Positions 54,762 through 63,189 of a DNA stretch of 64,000 nt are shown piece after piece. This DNA comes from Gammaproteobacteria bacterium LSUCC0112 (GTDB lineage: Bacteria > Pseudomonadota > Gammaproteobacteria > Pseudomonadales > Pseudohongiellaceae). The stretch covers positions 401,756-465,755 of the forward strand of contig SPIB01000001.1 in the NCBI GenBank assembly GCA_004535785.1, read 5' to 3'. A program made the position numbers and the translations under genes. Position 1 is the stretch's first letter. Every line of letters starts with the position of its first letter. A model generated the notes under the pieces. That model was given only the letters and a program-made list of their open reading frames with translations, had not been told where the DNA came from and searched no databases.

Positions 54762-55421
54762 ATGAGTCAATTTATCACTGGCGTTTTGCATCAACGCACT
54801 TGGCTGACTTCTATCAGTTTTGCTGTCGTTTTGTCGGCCTGTGGTGGCGCAGATCAAACCCACTCCATCGCAGCAGACGCCGGCACTGCGGCAGCTGATC
54901 AATTTATGGCGGCGTTTCAACAGCACTGCGGACTCGCCTATCAAGGCCGCATCGCCGTCAACACCCCCGTCAATCCTGACGACGCATTTGCCGGCCAGAC
55001 GCTGGTGATGCATGTGCGTGAATGTCTGGACGGTGAACTGCGTATTCCGTTCCACGTGGGCGATGACCACAGCCGCACCTGGATTATCACGCGCACGGAC
55101 ACCGGACTGCGCCTCAAACATGACCATCGCCATGAAGATGGTTCCGAGGACATCCTCACCCAGTACGGCGGCGATACCAATACGGAAGGCAGTGCCTCCC
55201 GTCAGGAATTCCCCGTGGATCAGTTCTCGATTGACCTGTTCCTCAGAGAAGGCTCGACCGCATCGGTCGCCAATGTCTGGGCCATGGAAATTGAGCCCGG
55301 CAATCAGTTTGTGTACGAGTTGTCACGCCCGGGTTCAGACCGCATGTTCCGCGTAGCGTTTGATCTCACAGCGCCTGTTGCCACACCACCAACGCCCTGG
55401 GGTCATCCCCCGCTGAATTAA
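54762..55421 (+). CDS. Lipoprotein of unknown function
   Basis: 219 residues from ATG 54762 (GAGGA upstream). A hydrophobic segment ends in LSAC, a lipobox. The rest is acidic and beta-rich, with Cys-containing FQQHCGLAYQGRI and REGSTASVANVWAMEI. No family is recognised. It is divergent from the acylase lipoprotein gene by 80 bp. Its stop codon lies in a 16-bp tandem repeat. Confidence 0.75.
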   Translation: MSQFITGVLHQRTWLTSISFAVVLSACGGADQTHSIAADAGTAAADQFMAAFQQHCGLAYQGRIAVNTPVNPDDAFAGQTLVMHVRECLDGELRIPFHVGDDHSRTWIITRTDTGLRLKHDHRHEDGSEDILTQYGGDTNTEGSASRQEFPVDQFSIDLFLREGSTASVANVWAMEIEPGNQFVYELSRPGSDRMFRVAFDLTAPVATPPTPWGHPPLN

Positions 55422-55454
55422 ATCAAAGCTGAATTAAATCAAAGCTGAATTAAA
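55412..55454 (+). repeat. 16-bp tandem repeat (about 2.7 copies) across a stop codon
   Basis: GCTGAATTAAATCAAA occurs at 55412-55427 and 55428-55443, followed by a partial GCTGAATTAAA to 55454. The first copy contains the TAA of the lipoprotein gene; later copies lie beyond it. It resembles the stop-codon duplication at 18604-18633. Confidence 0.9.
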
Positions 55455-55476
55455 AAACGGCCCCGACTTTCGCGGC

Positions 55477-56769
55477 TTATTGCAGCTGGCGGAAAAACGC
55501 CCGGATATCCGCCAGCAGCAGCTCCGTTTCTTCCAGCGCGGCAAAATGGCCACCGCGTGGCATCTCCGTCCAGCGCACGATGTTGTAAGACTGCTCAGCC
55601 CATAAGCGCGGCGTCAGGTAAATCTCTTTTGGGAAAATTGCACCGGCGGTCGGCACACTGACAAAACCCAGCGGCTCACTCATCGGCACAGCACGATTTT
55701 CATAATAAATACGCGCGGACGAGGTGATGCTGCCAGTAAACCAGTACACACTGATGTTGGTGAGCAATTCATCTTTGCTGAATTTATCTTCCGGATGATT
55801 GTTGGGCAAATCACTCCAGCCATGAAATTTCTCCACAATCCAGGCGGCCAGGCCGGCCGGGGAATCATTAAGACCCACCCCCAGCGTCTGCGGTTTGCTG
55901 CCCTGAATCTGTTGATAGGCGGTTTCATTGGCCATAAACGCCTGACGTTGTTCACGTCGCGCCAGATCAGCTGTGGGCGTTTGTGCTCGCAACTCAGGAT
56001 CCGTGGGTGGATTGGCCAAGACAAAATTGGAGTGCAGACCAATCAGGCGATCAGGGTATCGCGCCGCCAGAATGCGATTGATAATGCCACCCCAGTCGCC
56101 GCCTTGCGCACCGTATTTGTCATACCCCAGTCGTTGCATCAGCGCTGCCAGCATGTGCGCCATTTTTTCCGGGTTGTAACCGGGTTGTGAGGGTTTTTCA
56201 GAAAACGCAAAACCGGGCAACGATGGTGCCACCACATGGAAGGCATCGGCAATATCGCCGCCATGCAATTCCGGTCGGGTCAGTGGTTCAATAATTTTGT
56301 GGAATTCGACAATCGAACCCGGCCAGCCGTGGGTAATCAGCAGGGGTGTGGCATGGGCATGAGGAGACCGTTGATGGATAAAGTGCATCTGCAATCCATC
56401 AATATCGGTGACAAACTGATCAAACTGATTCAGACGTTGTTCCTGAGCACGCCAGTCAAACTCATGCTGCCAGTAATCCAGCAACTCAGCCAGATAAGCG
56501 GTGTCCGTCCCGTAGCGCCAGTCAACATCCTGCAACTGATCTGGCAGTCGTGCACGCACCAGTCGTTGCTGCAGATCAGCGATATCGGCATCCGGGATCT
56601 GAATGGTGAACGGGCGGACGGTAGTATCCGCCGATGGACGGATGGGACTGTCAGCCACAGCAAACTCCGCAGATAACAGTACACTCAAGGTGAAAAGGAT
56701 GCCGGCAATCACCGGCAACCTCGTTGTTGTCATCATGCCGGCAACAGCGGACATGAACCGCATCCTCAC
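55477..56769 (-). CDS. Exported epoxide hydrolase (EHN domain plus alpha/beta hydrolase)
   Basis: 430 residues. The start is GTG at 56769, overlapping the upstream stop (GTGA), or the ATG at 56763. A signal peptide precedes the EHN domain (RPFTIQIPDADIADLQQRL, residues about 50-160). The hydrolase core follows: HGWPGS (oxyanion), GGDWGG with Asp as nucleophile, and PRGGHFAALE with the catalytic His. It likely opens an epoxide ring in the periplasm. It is translationally coupled to the uncharacterised exported-family gene upstream. Confidence 0.92.
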   Translation of the reverse strand: MRMRFMSAVAGMMTTTRLPVIAGILFTLSVLLSAEFAVADSPIRPSADTTVRPFTIQIPDADIADLQQRLVRARLPDQLQDVDWRYGTDTAYLAELLDYWQHEFDWRAQEQRLNQFDQFVTDIDGLQMHFIHQRSPHAHATPLLITHGWPGSIVEFHKIIEPLTRPELHGGDIADAFHVVAPSLPGFAFSEKPSQPGYNPEKMAHMLAALMQRLGYDKYGAQGGDWGGIINRILAARYPDRLIGLHSNFVLANPPTDPELRAQTPTADLARREQRQAFMANETAYQQIQGSKPQTLGVGLNDSPAGLAAWIVEKFHGWSDLPNNHPEDKFSKDELLTNISVYWFTGSITSSARIYYENRAVPMSEPLGFVSVPTAGAIFPKEIYLTPRLWAEQSYNIVRWTEMPRGGHFAALEETELLLADIRAFFRQLQ

Positions 56770-57860
56770 TCTGATTCCTCGCCATCCAGCGCCCCGTCTA
56801 CCGGACCTTGTTGACCCAGTTCTTCCAGTTTGCGGGCACCGGCCAGAATGCCGGAAAATGCGTAGTTGCCTTCGTGGCAGGCGTATTCATACATCATTTC
56901 GCCTTCCGGTCGTCGCTGCATGGGGATTTCCGCAGTCCACGGTTGTCGGAACACCGTTGGATCATTCAGCGTCACGCTGTAAATGATTTTACCGGGCGAC
57001 TCCAGCCAGAATTTTTCAGTAATGGTCAGATGTTCACTCGCACCACGAAACGCCTGTTGTGGATGAAAATGTTTGGTCTCCACCACCAGCGTGTCGCCCT
57101 CCCAGCGCCCGACGGACTGTCCCATCCAGTGCTCGGTATCGTACGACGTATGCGGCTTGTTCAACGGGATAATACGTGCGTCATGCACCATCTCCACCAG
57201 AATCATCACATGATCCGGGGTCTGCACAATCTGGTAGTTATTGTTGTACATCACCGGCAGCATGGGCGGCCCGGAACTGGAACTGAACGCCAGCAGGCAA
57301 CGCTCACCCATGGGCCTCAGTTCTGGACCATCAAACGGTTCAACACCCGGTCGGGCACGCCATTCAGCAATCAGACCCTGAGGCCGATCACCCTCCACAA
57401 AGGGGATCTGGCCATCCGGCGGATCAGTAATCAACGAGGTACGGTACTCACCGTTAACCACCGCCACATTGGTGCCTCTGTCCAACCAGAACAAGTTATA
57501 ACCTGCATCGGTATTGCCATCACTGGGCGGAGGACGATTGGGATCACTGGGTTGATTGGATTGCTCAACACGTTGTCGCGCCATCGCCTCAAACTCACGC
57601 GCCTGATCCGGGGTCAGGAAACCTTGCAGACCCAACTGGGCTGGACGTTCCAAGGGCGTCTGTGTCTGATTGGTCCACAATCCTTGCAGGTCGGGTTTGC
57701 CATCCGGTGTGCGTGGCAGGGCCTGTTCACCCGTTGTTGACTGGGCGAATACCAGCGTTGTCTGCGCCAGCGCCAACACGCCAACTGCGGTCATGCGGTA
57801 AATCGTTTTGCGGTGGTTTGTCATTTTTTGTGTGCCGCCATGTGATCGATTCTTGTACAT
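56766..57860 (-). CDS. Exported protein of a three-copy uncharacterised family (copy 2)
   Basis: About 364 residues from ATG 57860, which follows AAAGGAG by nine bases; MTNHRK (57824) is a possible alternative. The signal peptide ends TTLVFAQ. Blocks shared with copies 1 and 3: PDLQGLWTN, LERPAQ, GEYRTSLITDPPDG, GERCLLAF, YNNNYQIVQT, VEMVHDARII, QPWTAEI and MYEYACHEGNYAFSG. The Cys-His pair in YACHEGN is conserved. No function is known. Its stop overlaps the epoxide hydrolase start by four bases, so the two are made together. Confidence 0.85.
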   Translation of the reverse strand: MYKNRSHGGTQKMTNHRKTIYRMTAVGVLALAQTTLVFAQSTTGEQALPRTPDGKPDLQGLWTNQTQTPLERPAQLGLQGFLTPDQAREFEAMARQRVEQSNQPSDPNRPPPSDGNTDAGYNLFWLDRGTNVAVVNGEYRTSLITDPPDGQIPFVEGDRPQGLIAEWRARPGVEPFDGPELRPMGERCLLAFSSSSGPPMLPVMYNNNYQIVQTPDHVMILVEMVHDARIIPLNKPHTSYDTEHWMGQSVGRWEGDTLVVETKHFHPQQAFRGASEHLTITEKFWLESPGKIIYSVTLNDPTVFRQPWTAEIPMQRRPEGEMMYEYACHEGNYAFSGILAGARKLEELGQQGPVDGALDGEESE

Positions 57861-57978
57861 AGTAGACCGCTCCTTTGTCCGACACAATGGTTGTAACCGT
57901 CTCCTGACAATGTGCACTTGAAGCACCGCATCAATTCAGGTTTACTGCAGCCCTGATCAAAAAACACAGGTAACCATC

Positions 57979-59964
57979 ATGTCCTTTCGAGACTATTCAG
58001 GCATTGCGCTGACGTTGGCGCTGGCTGTCAGCCTGAGCAACACACTGACACACGCACAGCCCGGCAATTCACCTGCATCACCCGCGACTGTCGCTGCTCA
58101 ACAGGCGCTGCGCGCCAGCCTGCCCTTTGAAGATGAGCGAGACCGCGAGGAGTCACAACGCGGGTTTATTGCCGCGCCGGATTATCGGCAGATTCTGGGC
58201 GCCGCCGGCAACGTGGTTTGGGATATGGGACGTTATGATTTCCTGCTGAATGGGCAGGCGTACGACAGTATCCATCCATCCCTGCAACGTCAGGCCACAC
58301 TCAACATGAACTATGGCCTTTATGAAGTGGTGCCGGATTTTATCTATCAGATTCGTGGTTACGATCTGGCCAACATGACACTCATCAAAGGGGAACGCGG
58401 CTGGATTTTGTTTGATGTGTTGCTGACGCTGGAAACCGCACAGGCTGCTTTGCAATTTGCCAACGAACAACTGGGTGAACGTCCGGTGACCGCCATTGTG
58501 TATTCGCACTCGCATATTGACCATTTTGGAGGTGTGCGTGGTGTGGTGGATGAGGCAGAGGTGATCGCTGGCAATGTTGATATCTATGCCCCTATCGGAT
58601 TTATGGAGGAAGCTATTTCCGAGAACGTATATGCCGGCAATGCCATGAGCCGCCGTGCGTCGTATCAATACGGCAACCCCTTGCCCGCAGGCCCGTTTGG
58701 GCAGGTTGACTCGGCCATCGGCAAAGCATTGGCACGCGGTACCAGTGGGTTGATTGCACCCACCATGGTGGTCACCGAGGAATTTGAACAGCATGTCATC
58801 GATGGCGTGAGAGTGGTGTTCCAGAACACCCCCGGCACTGAAGCCCCGGCAGAAATGAATGCGTGGTTCCCCGATCAAAAAGTTTTCTGGGCCGCTGAAA
58901 ACATCACCGCCACCATCCACAACATATATACATTGCGCGGCGCACTGGTACGTGACGCTTTGGCCTGGTCACGGCAGATCAACGAAGCCTTGTACCGGTT
59001 TGGTCAGGAGGCCGAGGTGATGATCGCTTCCCATAACTGGCCACGTTGGGGCAATGACCGTATTCAGGAAGTTATGCGCGATCAACGCGACGCCTACGCC
59101 AACCTCAACAATCAGGTACTCAATCTGGCCAATCGCGGCGTGACCATCAACCAGATTCACAATGTCTATAAAGTGCCGGAATCCTTGCAGCAAAGCTGGA
59201 GTGTGCGCCAGTATCACGGCTCCGAATTTCATAACTCGCGCGCTGTGATTAACCGTTATCTGGGTTACTGGGATGGCAATCCCGCGACGCTGGCACCGCT
59301 GTCACCCGAGGATTCTGCTCCACTGTTTGTGGAAATGATGGGCGGTGCAGCCGCCATACTGCCACGCGCACAAACCCTGTTTGATGACGGTGAATACCGC
59401 ATGGCGATGGAGATCCTGAACAAACTGGTATATGCCGAGCCTGACAATACCGATGCAAAAAATTTACTGGCCACCACCTTTGAACAACTCGGTTACCAGT
59501 ACGAAAGTTCCAGTATGCGTAACGCATTTTTGACTGCCGCTATGGAGCTCAGACGTGGCGTGGCACCAGCCGGGCCAGCGCGCGGCACCGGCCCCGATCT
59601 GGCGCGCGCCATGTCAACCGCACAATGGTGGGATGCTGTTGCGACACGCGTAGACAGTCAACTCGCCGAGGGCCTGCAGTTTGTGATCAATTTTGTGACA
59701 CCAGACACCGGCGACACCATGGTCATTGAAATGAGCAACGGCACGTTGACACACATTTCCGGTTATCAGGTTGCCAATCCGGATGCCACAATCACCATGA
59801 ACCGCAGTGATCTGATCCCGGTGATTGCAGGTCAGGCAACACTTGCCAGCCAGTTGATGGCTGGCAACGGCCAGGTCAGTGGCAATGCAGCAGTCTTGCA
59901 GCAACTGGCGTCTGTGCTGGTGGAGTTTGATCCAGTGTTTGAGATTATGCCTGGTACGCGATAA
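57979..59964 (+). CDS. Alkylsulfatase (SdsA/BDS1 type)
   Basis: 661 residues, the usual length, with a signal peptide (about 8-27, THAQP). The metallo-beta-lactamase metal motif is SHSHIDHFGG, with HVIDGVRVVFQNTPGTEAPAEM and ENITATIHN as the other conserved blocks. The alkylsulfatase dimerisation domain and the C-terminal SCP2-like lipid-binding domain (VTPDTGDTMVIEMSNGTL) follow. It cleaves sulfate from alkyl sulfates such as dodecyl sulfate and supplies sulfur or carbon. It is divergent from copy 2 of the uncharacterised exported family. Confidence 0.95.
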   Translation: MSFRDYSGIALTLALAVSLSNTLTHAQPGNSPASPATVAAQQALRASLPFEDERDREESQRGFIAAPDYRQILGAAGNVVWDMGRYDFLLNGQAYDSIHPSLQRQATLNMNYGLYEVVPDFIYQIRGYDLANMTLIKGERGWILFDVLLTLETAQAALQFANEQLGERPVTAIVYSHSHIDHFGGVRGVVDEAEVIAGNVDIYAPIGFMEEAISENVYAGNAMSRRASYQYGNPLPAGPFGQVDSAIGKALARGTSGLIAPTMVVTEEFEQHVIDGVRVVFQNTPGTEAPAEMNAWFPDQKVFWAAENITATIHNIYTLRGALVRDALAWSRQINEALYRFGQEAEVMIASHNWPRWGNDRIQEVMRDQRDAYANLNNQVLNLANRGVTINQIHNVYKVPESLQQSWSVRQYHGSEFHNSRAVINRYLGYWDGNPATLAPLSPEDSAPLFVEMMGGAAAILPRAQTLFDDGEYRMAMEILNKLVYAEPDNTDAKNLLATTFEQLGYQYESSSMRNAFLTAAMELRRGVAPAGPARGTGPDLARAMSTAQWWDAVATRVDSQLAEGLQFVINFVTPDTGDTMVIEMSNGTLTHISGYQVANPDATITMNRSDLIPVIAGQATLASQLMAGNGQVSGNAAVLQQLASVLVEFDPVFEIMPGTR

Positions 59965-59994
59965 GTGGTACCCGGCAAACAGCAAACGGCTGCT

Positions 59995-60318
59995 TTAATG
60001 GATATAGGTCACGTGAGCGGCCAACTCAATACTGAGCAGGCGGTACCCCGACATCGTTAGAGAGCCGGGGTAACGATCCTGTCCGGTTGAGGAAAACTCA
60101 AAGCGGTATTCGCGCCACCACTGCAGCATACCGCCATCACTGCGCTTCAGACGTAGTTTGTGCAACACAATACTCTGATCCAGTAATTGTAAATCCAGCT
60201 CTTGGCAGCGCTGGGCTGCATATACCAAAGCACAGGCTTTGGCATCGCGTGATCGCCACCAGTGGTTAAGCAGCAAGACCAGCAAGGCTAGCCCGATCAA
60301 ATCCAACAAAGTCAACAT
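59995..60318 (-). CDS. DUF3301 family membrane protein
   Basis: About 107 residues from ATG 60318. An N-terminal helix (TLLDLIGLALLVLLLNHWW) anchors it, followed by YAAQRCQELDLQLLDQSIVL and RLKRSDGGMLQWWREYRFEFS, the family's conserved core. Function is unknown; the family is common in gammaproteobacteria. Divergent from the next hydrolase gene by 88 bp. Confidence 0.88.
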   Translation of the reverse strand: MLTLLDLIGLALLVLLLNHWWRSRDAKACALVYAAQRCQELDLQLLDQSIVLHKLRLKRSDGGMLQWWREYRFEFSSTGQDRYPGSLTMSGYRLLSIELAAHVTYIH

Positions 60319-60406
60319 GGGGCAGTACTTCTGATGAAAGTTTTGTTGTAAGCTCGGCGGCATAATACCCCATTAACCTCCACTCCGGGACAGGATCAAA
60401 ATTCAT

Positions 60407-61495
60407 ATGAAAAACTATATACATGGATTGTTTGTCGCAGGTCTGTTTGTTTTGGGCGCAATGACCCTGCCCGGCCCCCCCACCGCACTGGCTCAATCAG
60501 GAGCGTCTCTGATGAATGAAACATCACCCATAGAAGGCATCAATTTCCAGTTTGTGGAATCCAATGGTATCCGTATGCGGGTTGCCACCATGGGTGACAG
60601 CGGCCCACTGGTCATCATGGCGCACGGCTGGCCCGAATCCTGGTACTCATGGCGACATCAAATTGTCGCGGTGGCCAATGCCGGTTATCGCGTGGTGGCA
60701 CCTGACATGCGCGGTTACGGTGCAACCGATGCGCCAGCAAACGTTGAGGACTACAACATCACCGAAGTCGCTGCCGACATGGTTGGACTGGTTGATGCCT
60801 TTGGTGAGGAAAAAGCCATTATCATTGGCCACGATTGGGGTTCGATTGTGGCCTGGAATACGGTACTGCTGCACCCCGAGCGCTTCTCGGCGCTGGTCGC
60901 CATGAGTGTGCCCTATAGTGGTCGGGCAGCGCAGTCGCCCTTGCTCAGCTGGCAAGAGGCCTATGGCGATAACTTCTACTACATTTTGTACCATCAAGAG
61001 CCTGGCGTTGCCGAAGCCGAATACGATGCCGATCCGGAGGGCCTGCTCAGTCGCCTGTATCTGTCACCGGACTCTCCTCGCGAGCCTGCCATCATCACAG
61101 ATCGCAAACGCAGCGCCGGCGGCTGGATCGGTCGCATGGGCAAACCCACTGGTCTGCCCGATTGGCTGACACGCGCTGATCTGGACTATGTGGTCAATCA
61201 GTTCAAGGCAGCGGGTTTCAGAGGTGGCGTGAACTACTACCGTAATTTCCATCGCAACTGGGAGATCACCCCACAACTGGCCGATGCGCGCGTGACCGTG
61301 CCAACGCTGTTTATCGCCGGCGAAAAAGATGTGGTGATTGCCGGTGCACCGCAGGCACGTCTGGAAGGCGCCATGCGCAGAGTCGTCGATGACCTGCGCG
61401 GCGTGATTTTGATCCCGGAGGCCGGACACTGGATTCAACAGGAACGTCCTGACGAAACCAATGCGGCGGTGCTGGCGTTTCTGAAAAGTCTGTAA
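60407..61495 (+). CDS. Exported epoxide hydrolase-type alpha/beta hydrolase
   Basis: 362 residues with a signal peptide (about 6-28, ALAQS). HGWPES is the oxyanion segment, GHDWGS holds the Asp nucleophile and AGHWIQQE the catalytic His. It resembles the 17513 protein in size and fold but uses a Sec signal. Its substrate is unknown. A terminator-like hairpin covers its stop codon. Confidence 0.9.
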   Translation: MKNYIHGLFVAGLFVLGAMTLPGPPTALAQSGASLMNETSPIEGINFQFVESNGIRMRVATMGDSGPLVIMAHGWPESWYSWRHQIVAVANAGYRVVAPDMRGYGATDAPANVEDYNITEVAADMVGLVDAFGEEKAIIIGHDWGSIVAWNTVLLHPERFSALVAMSVPYSGRAAQSPLLSWQEAYGDNFYYILYHQEPGVAEAEYDADPEGLLSRLYLSPDSPREPAIITDRKRSAGGWIGRMGKPTGLPDWLTRADLDYVVNQFKAAGFRGGVNYYRNFHRNWEITPQLADARVTVPTLFIAGEKDVVIAGAPQARLEGAMRRVVDDLRGVILIPEAGHWIQQERPDETNAAVLAFLKSL

Positions 61496-61506
61496 TCAGG
61501 CTTTTC
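61483..61506. terminator. Hairpin terminator at the end of the 60407 gene
   Basis: GAAAAGTCTG (61483-61492) and CAGGCTTTTC (61497-61506) form a 10-bp stem with one G-T pair and a TAAT loop containing the stop. The T-rich right arm on the plus strand and the A-run beyond it (T-run for the minus strand) allow bidirectional termination between convergent genes. Confidence 0.7.
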
Positions 61507-61518
61507 TAAAAAACAGGA

Positions 61519-62058
61519 CTACTCAATACCGGTCGGCTTGCCATCAAGACTGCGGGTATTTTTGTCCTTCCAGTATTGTTGTACGCCCTCTCGCCCTTTA
61601 TTGAGCGCCCACTTGTCCAGCGTGGGCCGATCACCTTGGTAATCGTAGTATGGCACTGCAAAACCGCATGAGGTCTGCACCATAATGACATCCTGCACAA
61701 AAATCTGGCGAGCGCCGGTGTAATCCGGAAATTGCACAATACGCTCGGGCCACTCTTTGTCCCAGGCGTGTATCACGCGGGCCGTGCCATACAAACGCAT
61801 GATCACCGGCTGTTTATCGAAGGAACAGAACATCACCGTCATGCGCCCATTGTCGAGCACGTGTGCTGCCGTTTCATTGCCGCTGCCGGTCAGGTTTAAC
61901 CACATAATCTGGGAGTGAGTGAGCACTCTGAAACTGTCCATGCCTTTTGGGGACACATTGATTAAACTGTCTTCGCCAGCGGTGCCAACAAAAAACAATT
62001 TTTGGTGTTTTATAAACTCGATGTGCTCGTCTGTCAGTGCCTTGAATCGTTCACCCAT
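61519..62058 (-). CDS. Pyridoxamine 5'-phosphate oxidase-family flavoprotein
   Basis: 179 residues. FVGTAGEDSLINVSPKGMDSFRV at the start and WLNLTGSGNETAAHVLDNGRMTVMF fit the split-barrel FMN-binding fold. Members of this branch are general F420/FMN-dependent reductases or stress proteins; the true oxidase PdxH is a different group. GGAAGGGG lies about nine bases before the ATG. It stands alone between the hydrolase and bacterioferritin genes. Confidence 0.85.
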   Translation of the reverse strand: MGERFKALTDEHIEFIKHQKLFFVGTAGEDSLINVSPKGMDSFRVLTHSQIMWLNLTGSGNETAAHVLDNGRMTVMFCSFDKQPVIMRLYGTARVIHAWDKEWPERIVQFPDYTGARQIFVQDVIMVQTSCGFAVPYYDYQGDRPTLDKWALNKGREGVQQYWKDKNTRSLDGKPTGIE

Positions 62059-62176
62059 CGCAACTGCCCCTTCCTGTCGATTGAATAAACCCGCTGACCG
62101 GCATCAAGGCACCAACATTTTCATCAGACGTTGAGTGCTGTCCACGTCTGCCTGACAATCCTCTGGCCAGCACCCC

Positions 62177-62641
62177 TTACATCATGGATTGCTGGTAATT
62201 CTCGAGGCCAACTGACTCAATCAGTTTCAGCTGAGTTTCCAGCCAGTCCACGTGTTCTTCTTCGCTCTCAAGGATATACACCAACAGTTCGCGACTGACG
62301 TAGTCCTTGATGGATTCTGCGTAGGCAATGCCCTCGCGCAGATCCGGGATGGCAATCATTTCCAGCTTGAGATCACACTCCAGCATCTCTTTGGTGTGTT
62401 CTCCGATAAACAGTTTGCCCAGACTTTGCAGATTGGGCAGCCCTTCCAGAAACAGCACTCGTTCGATCAGCTTGTCTGCGTGCTTCATCTCATCAATGGA
62501 TTCTTCATACTCTTTGGCGGCCAGTTTGCTCAGTCCGCGATCCTTGAACATGCGCGAATGTAAAAAGTACTGATTGATGGCAACCAGTTCATTGCCCAGT
62601 GCTTTGTTCAAATGCTTGATCATGGTTTTATCGGCTTTCAT
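62177..62641 (-). CDS. bfr: Bacterioferritin
   Basis: 154 residues from ATG 62641 (AGGAG seven bases upstream). The four-helix ferritin core has the ferroxidase residues: [32 protein letters not shown] (Glu and His) and [17 protein letters not shown]. The heme-ligand Met would lie near helix B. It stores iron and removes ferrous iron and peroxide. The bacterioferritin-associated ferredoxin gene lies upstream on the same strand. Confidence 0.96.
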   Translation of the reverse strand: MKADKTMIKHLNKALGNELVAINQYFLHSRMFKDRGLSKLAAKEYEESIDEMKHADKLIERVLFLEGLPNLQSLGKLFIGEHTKEMLECDLKLEMIAIPDLREGIAYAESIKDYVSRELLVYILESEEEHVDWLETQLKLIESVGLENYQQSMM

Positions 62642-62830
62642 AAAAACTCCTGCCAATGCCTGTTATCAGGCATACAAACGGCGTGTAATGGATGAGCGTA
62701 TTGAAGAACAGAGACTGCCTTGGACGCACACCAAAGTCAAGCGCAAGCAACTCTTAAGTAATTGAGTTTCAAGGAAAAGAAATTGATAACAAGAATGCTT
62801 ATGGTTTGCTGTAACTGCGCGGTGCGGAGG

Positions 62831-63028
62831 TCAGGCCGCGTAAGACATGGAACGGCACTGTGCAGCCGAGGCAACTTCCGCAATGATTTCACGGGCATAT
62901 CGCCCACAACGTCCACAATCGCTGGCCAGACCTAGTTCCGCTCGCAACTCGGAAAAGGTTGTCACACCCTCCTGACAGCGCTGGCGAATCTGTGAATCTG
63001 TAATTTGGCGGCAAATGCACACGTACAT
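62831..63028 (-). CDS. bfd: Bacterioferritin-associated ferredoxin (Bfd)
   Basis: 65 residues from ATG 63028. The 2Fe-2S ligands are the CIC of VCICRQIT and the distant CGRCGRYA pair, the Bfd spacing. Bfd docks on bacterioferritin and reduces stored iron for release. It lies 190 bp upstream of bfr on the same strand, and a Fur-box-like sequence lies about 60 bp before its start. Induction under iron limitation is the expected behaviour. Confidence 0.95.
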   Translation of the reverse strand: MYVCICRQITDSQIRQRCQEGVTTFSELRAELGLASDCGRCGRYAREIIAEVASAAQCRSMSYAA

Positions 63029-63087
63029 ACACACATCTCATTGACATGGCTGATCGCTCAGCCTCATTGATCGACGAGAGATTAAAT

Positions 63088-63106
63088 CGTAATGGGAATG
63101 ATTGTC
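63088..63106. promoter_or_regulatory. Candidate Fur box
   Basis: CGTAATGGGAATGATTGTC (63088-63106) matches 13 of 19 positions of the consensus Fur site. It lies 59 bp upstream of the bfd start (minus strand) and about 84 bp before the plus-strand gene at 63190, so it could serve either. Confidence 0.5.
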
Positions 63107-63189
63107 AATACCATGCGTATTTAAATCACTGACTGGCCCAGCCGACCTTGTCTCAGGTATAGTTGAGACACTAAAAAGAAGAGGTGGCC

